Shown piece after piece: positions 33,511 through 34,140 of a stretch of DNA of 34,140 bases. The notes beneath the pieces were generated by a model. The model saw nothing but the letters and a program-made list of their open reading frames with translations. It ran no database searches and was not told the DNA's origin. The number at the start of each line of letters is the position of its first letter. The first letter of the stretch is position 1. Location: NCBI GenBank assembly GCA_016929245.1, contig JAFGJE010000104.1:1-34140 (forward strand), in the 5' to 3' direction. Origin of the DNA: Phycisphaerae bacterium. Lineage in GTDB: Bacteria; Planctomycetota; Phycisphaerae; SM23-33. A program made the translations under genes and the position numbers.

Positions 33511-33693
33511 TTACATCCCTATTGGTTTTTCCCACGTTGTTATGCGTTTCCCGCAATGGCGACACTGGCGTCGGCGGATGAGTTTTCCACCCCATCCCCG
33601 GCGGGTATAGATTACGCGAAAATGCTGACAGCCGCAAGATCGGCATTGCAGGCCGCGGGATTCTTTTGCGGGGTCAGTAATCGGGGGACACAC
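33511..33693 (-). CDS. Small zinc-ribbon protein, NrdR-like ribbon only
   Basis: A 60-residue protein starting at GTG 33693 (AGGAGA eight bases upstream). It is almost entirely a four-Cys zinc ribbon: CRSCGCQHFRV, then RRRQCRHCGKRITTWEKP. The pattern is like the ribbon of NrdR, but the ATP-cone is absent, so it is not NrdR. It might bind nucleic acid or another protein. It is the first gene of a module with the membrane-protein gene at 33079-33495. Confidence 0.75.
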   Translation of the reverse strand: MCPPITDPAKESRGLQCRSCGCQHFRVIYTRRGWGGKLIRRRQCRHCGKRITTWEKPIGM

Positions 33694-34140
33694 ATTCGTT
33701 TCTCCTTTCTTTGTCTTTTGGTGTGTAGCGGGAAATTGGATGATGTCAATTCCGTAGGATTACCGATTTTGGACTTTCATATCTACATTCTTATTCACAG
33801 CCCAACGGGCTGATGGAGCATAGCCCAAGGCAACGCCTTGGGATATCGGGATAAAAAATTTAAAAGCCCTGTAAGGGCGCAACAGATTGTCTCGCCCCTA
33901 CAGGGCTCGGATTCGTGGGAATTCACCACCCAGGGCGTTGCCCTGGGCTATGATGCATTCGCCTTTCAGGCGAAAGAGCTGGTAAGGTGCGTAATACCTT
34001 GGGCATCTACACCTTGACGCTGGATTGCCGGAATTTCTCCTCGCACCTGGCGGCGGTGTGTGAGAATTTTTTCTGGCGCTCGGTTATTCTTTTGTTTACA
34101 GTGACTTGCAGTAGTTGTTGGTTACTCTTTTTAGGAGCAA
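33694..34140. other. Intergenic end of the window with REP-like palindrome array
   Basis: No gene is seen. The array is at 33798-33975. The last 165 bases contain no motif I recognise; a gene may begin beyond the window. Confidence 0.5.
33798..33975. repeat. Array of REP-like palindromes
   Basis: Successive hairpins: CAGCCCAACGGGCTG (33798-33812), CCCAAGGCAACGCCTTGGG (about 33824-33842), a 15-bp pair around AGCCCTGTA/TACAGGGCT (about 33865-33907), CCCAGGGCGTTGCCCTGGG (about 33929-33947), and TCGCCTTTCAGGCGA (33959-33973). It is a multi-stem intergenic array of the type spread in planctomycete and verrucomicrobial genomes. Confidence 0.7.

Noticed and set aside
1-34140. tRNA and rRNA genes
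   Set aside because: Looked for cloverleaf T-arm signatures and rRNA core motifs by eye and saw none.

Overview
The window looks like chromosomal DNA of a member of the Planctomycetota, probably class Phycisphaerae. This is inferred from the combination of PEP-CTERM proteins with planctomycete-style dockerin repeats, a prepilin-like protein with the H-X9-DG tail, Lys/Ala-rich N-terminal extensions, a GC-rich coding background and scattered housekeeping genes (dnaN, mfd, an ftsQ-like gene). No rRNA, tRNA, CRISPR array, transposase or phage gene was seen.

Layout. 281-3760 (+): a CaCA-type cation antiporter, a secreted protein of unknown function, and dnaN with its own promoter and terminator. 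3855-7912 (-): a cobalamin-riboswitch operon. A consensus promoter (7885-7912), a cobalamin riboswitch (about 7677-7880) and an intrinsic terminator (7560-7601) precede three genes: a DUF4465 PEP-CTERM protein, a dockerin/PEP-CTERM surface protein and an H-X9-DG prepilin-like protein. 8026-9044: an O6-alkylguanine-DNA alkyltransferase (-) and a YhbY-type RNA-binding protein (+). 9106-13799 (-): a dGTPase-like protein that has lost most HD metal ligands, and Mfd. 14140-18762 (-): an RND efflux pump and its lipoprotein adaptor. 19011-19886 (+): a papain-family protease with a PEP-CTERM tail. 19887-20621: a structured, gene-poor stretch. 20622-22186: an FtsQ/DivIB-like protein and a convergent one-helix SH3-like protein. 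22378-25431: an AraC regulator divergent from a Gfo/Idh/MocA oxidoreductase and a TIM-barrel epimerase, which looks like a sugar-use locus. 25460-30381 (-): a type II secretion/type IV pilus-like operon (GspE, two GspF-like proteins, three pseudopilin-like proteins). 30684-31741 (+): an ECF sigma factor overlapping a zinc-binding anti-sigma factor. 31742-34140: repeat-rich, more AT-rich DNA with a duplicated zinc-ribbon plus membrane-protein module.

The most interesting unit is the cobalamin operon. Two secreted proteins with PEP-CTERM anchors and a prepilin-like protein share one B12 riboswitch and one terminal hairpin, with no transporter or enzyme of B12 metabolism beside them. The best reading is a surface system for capturing cobalamin that uses PEP-CTERM sorting where Bacteroidota use lipoproteins or T9SS tails. 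Other points of interest are the inactive-looking dGTPase homologue, the PEP-CTERM cysteine protease without a propeptide, several families of palindromic repeats (one of which supplies the stop codon of the RND gene), and the decayed zinc-ribbon duplicate.
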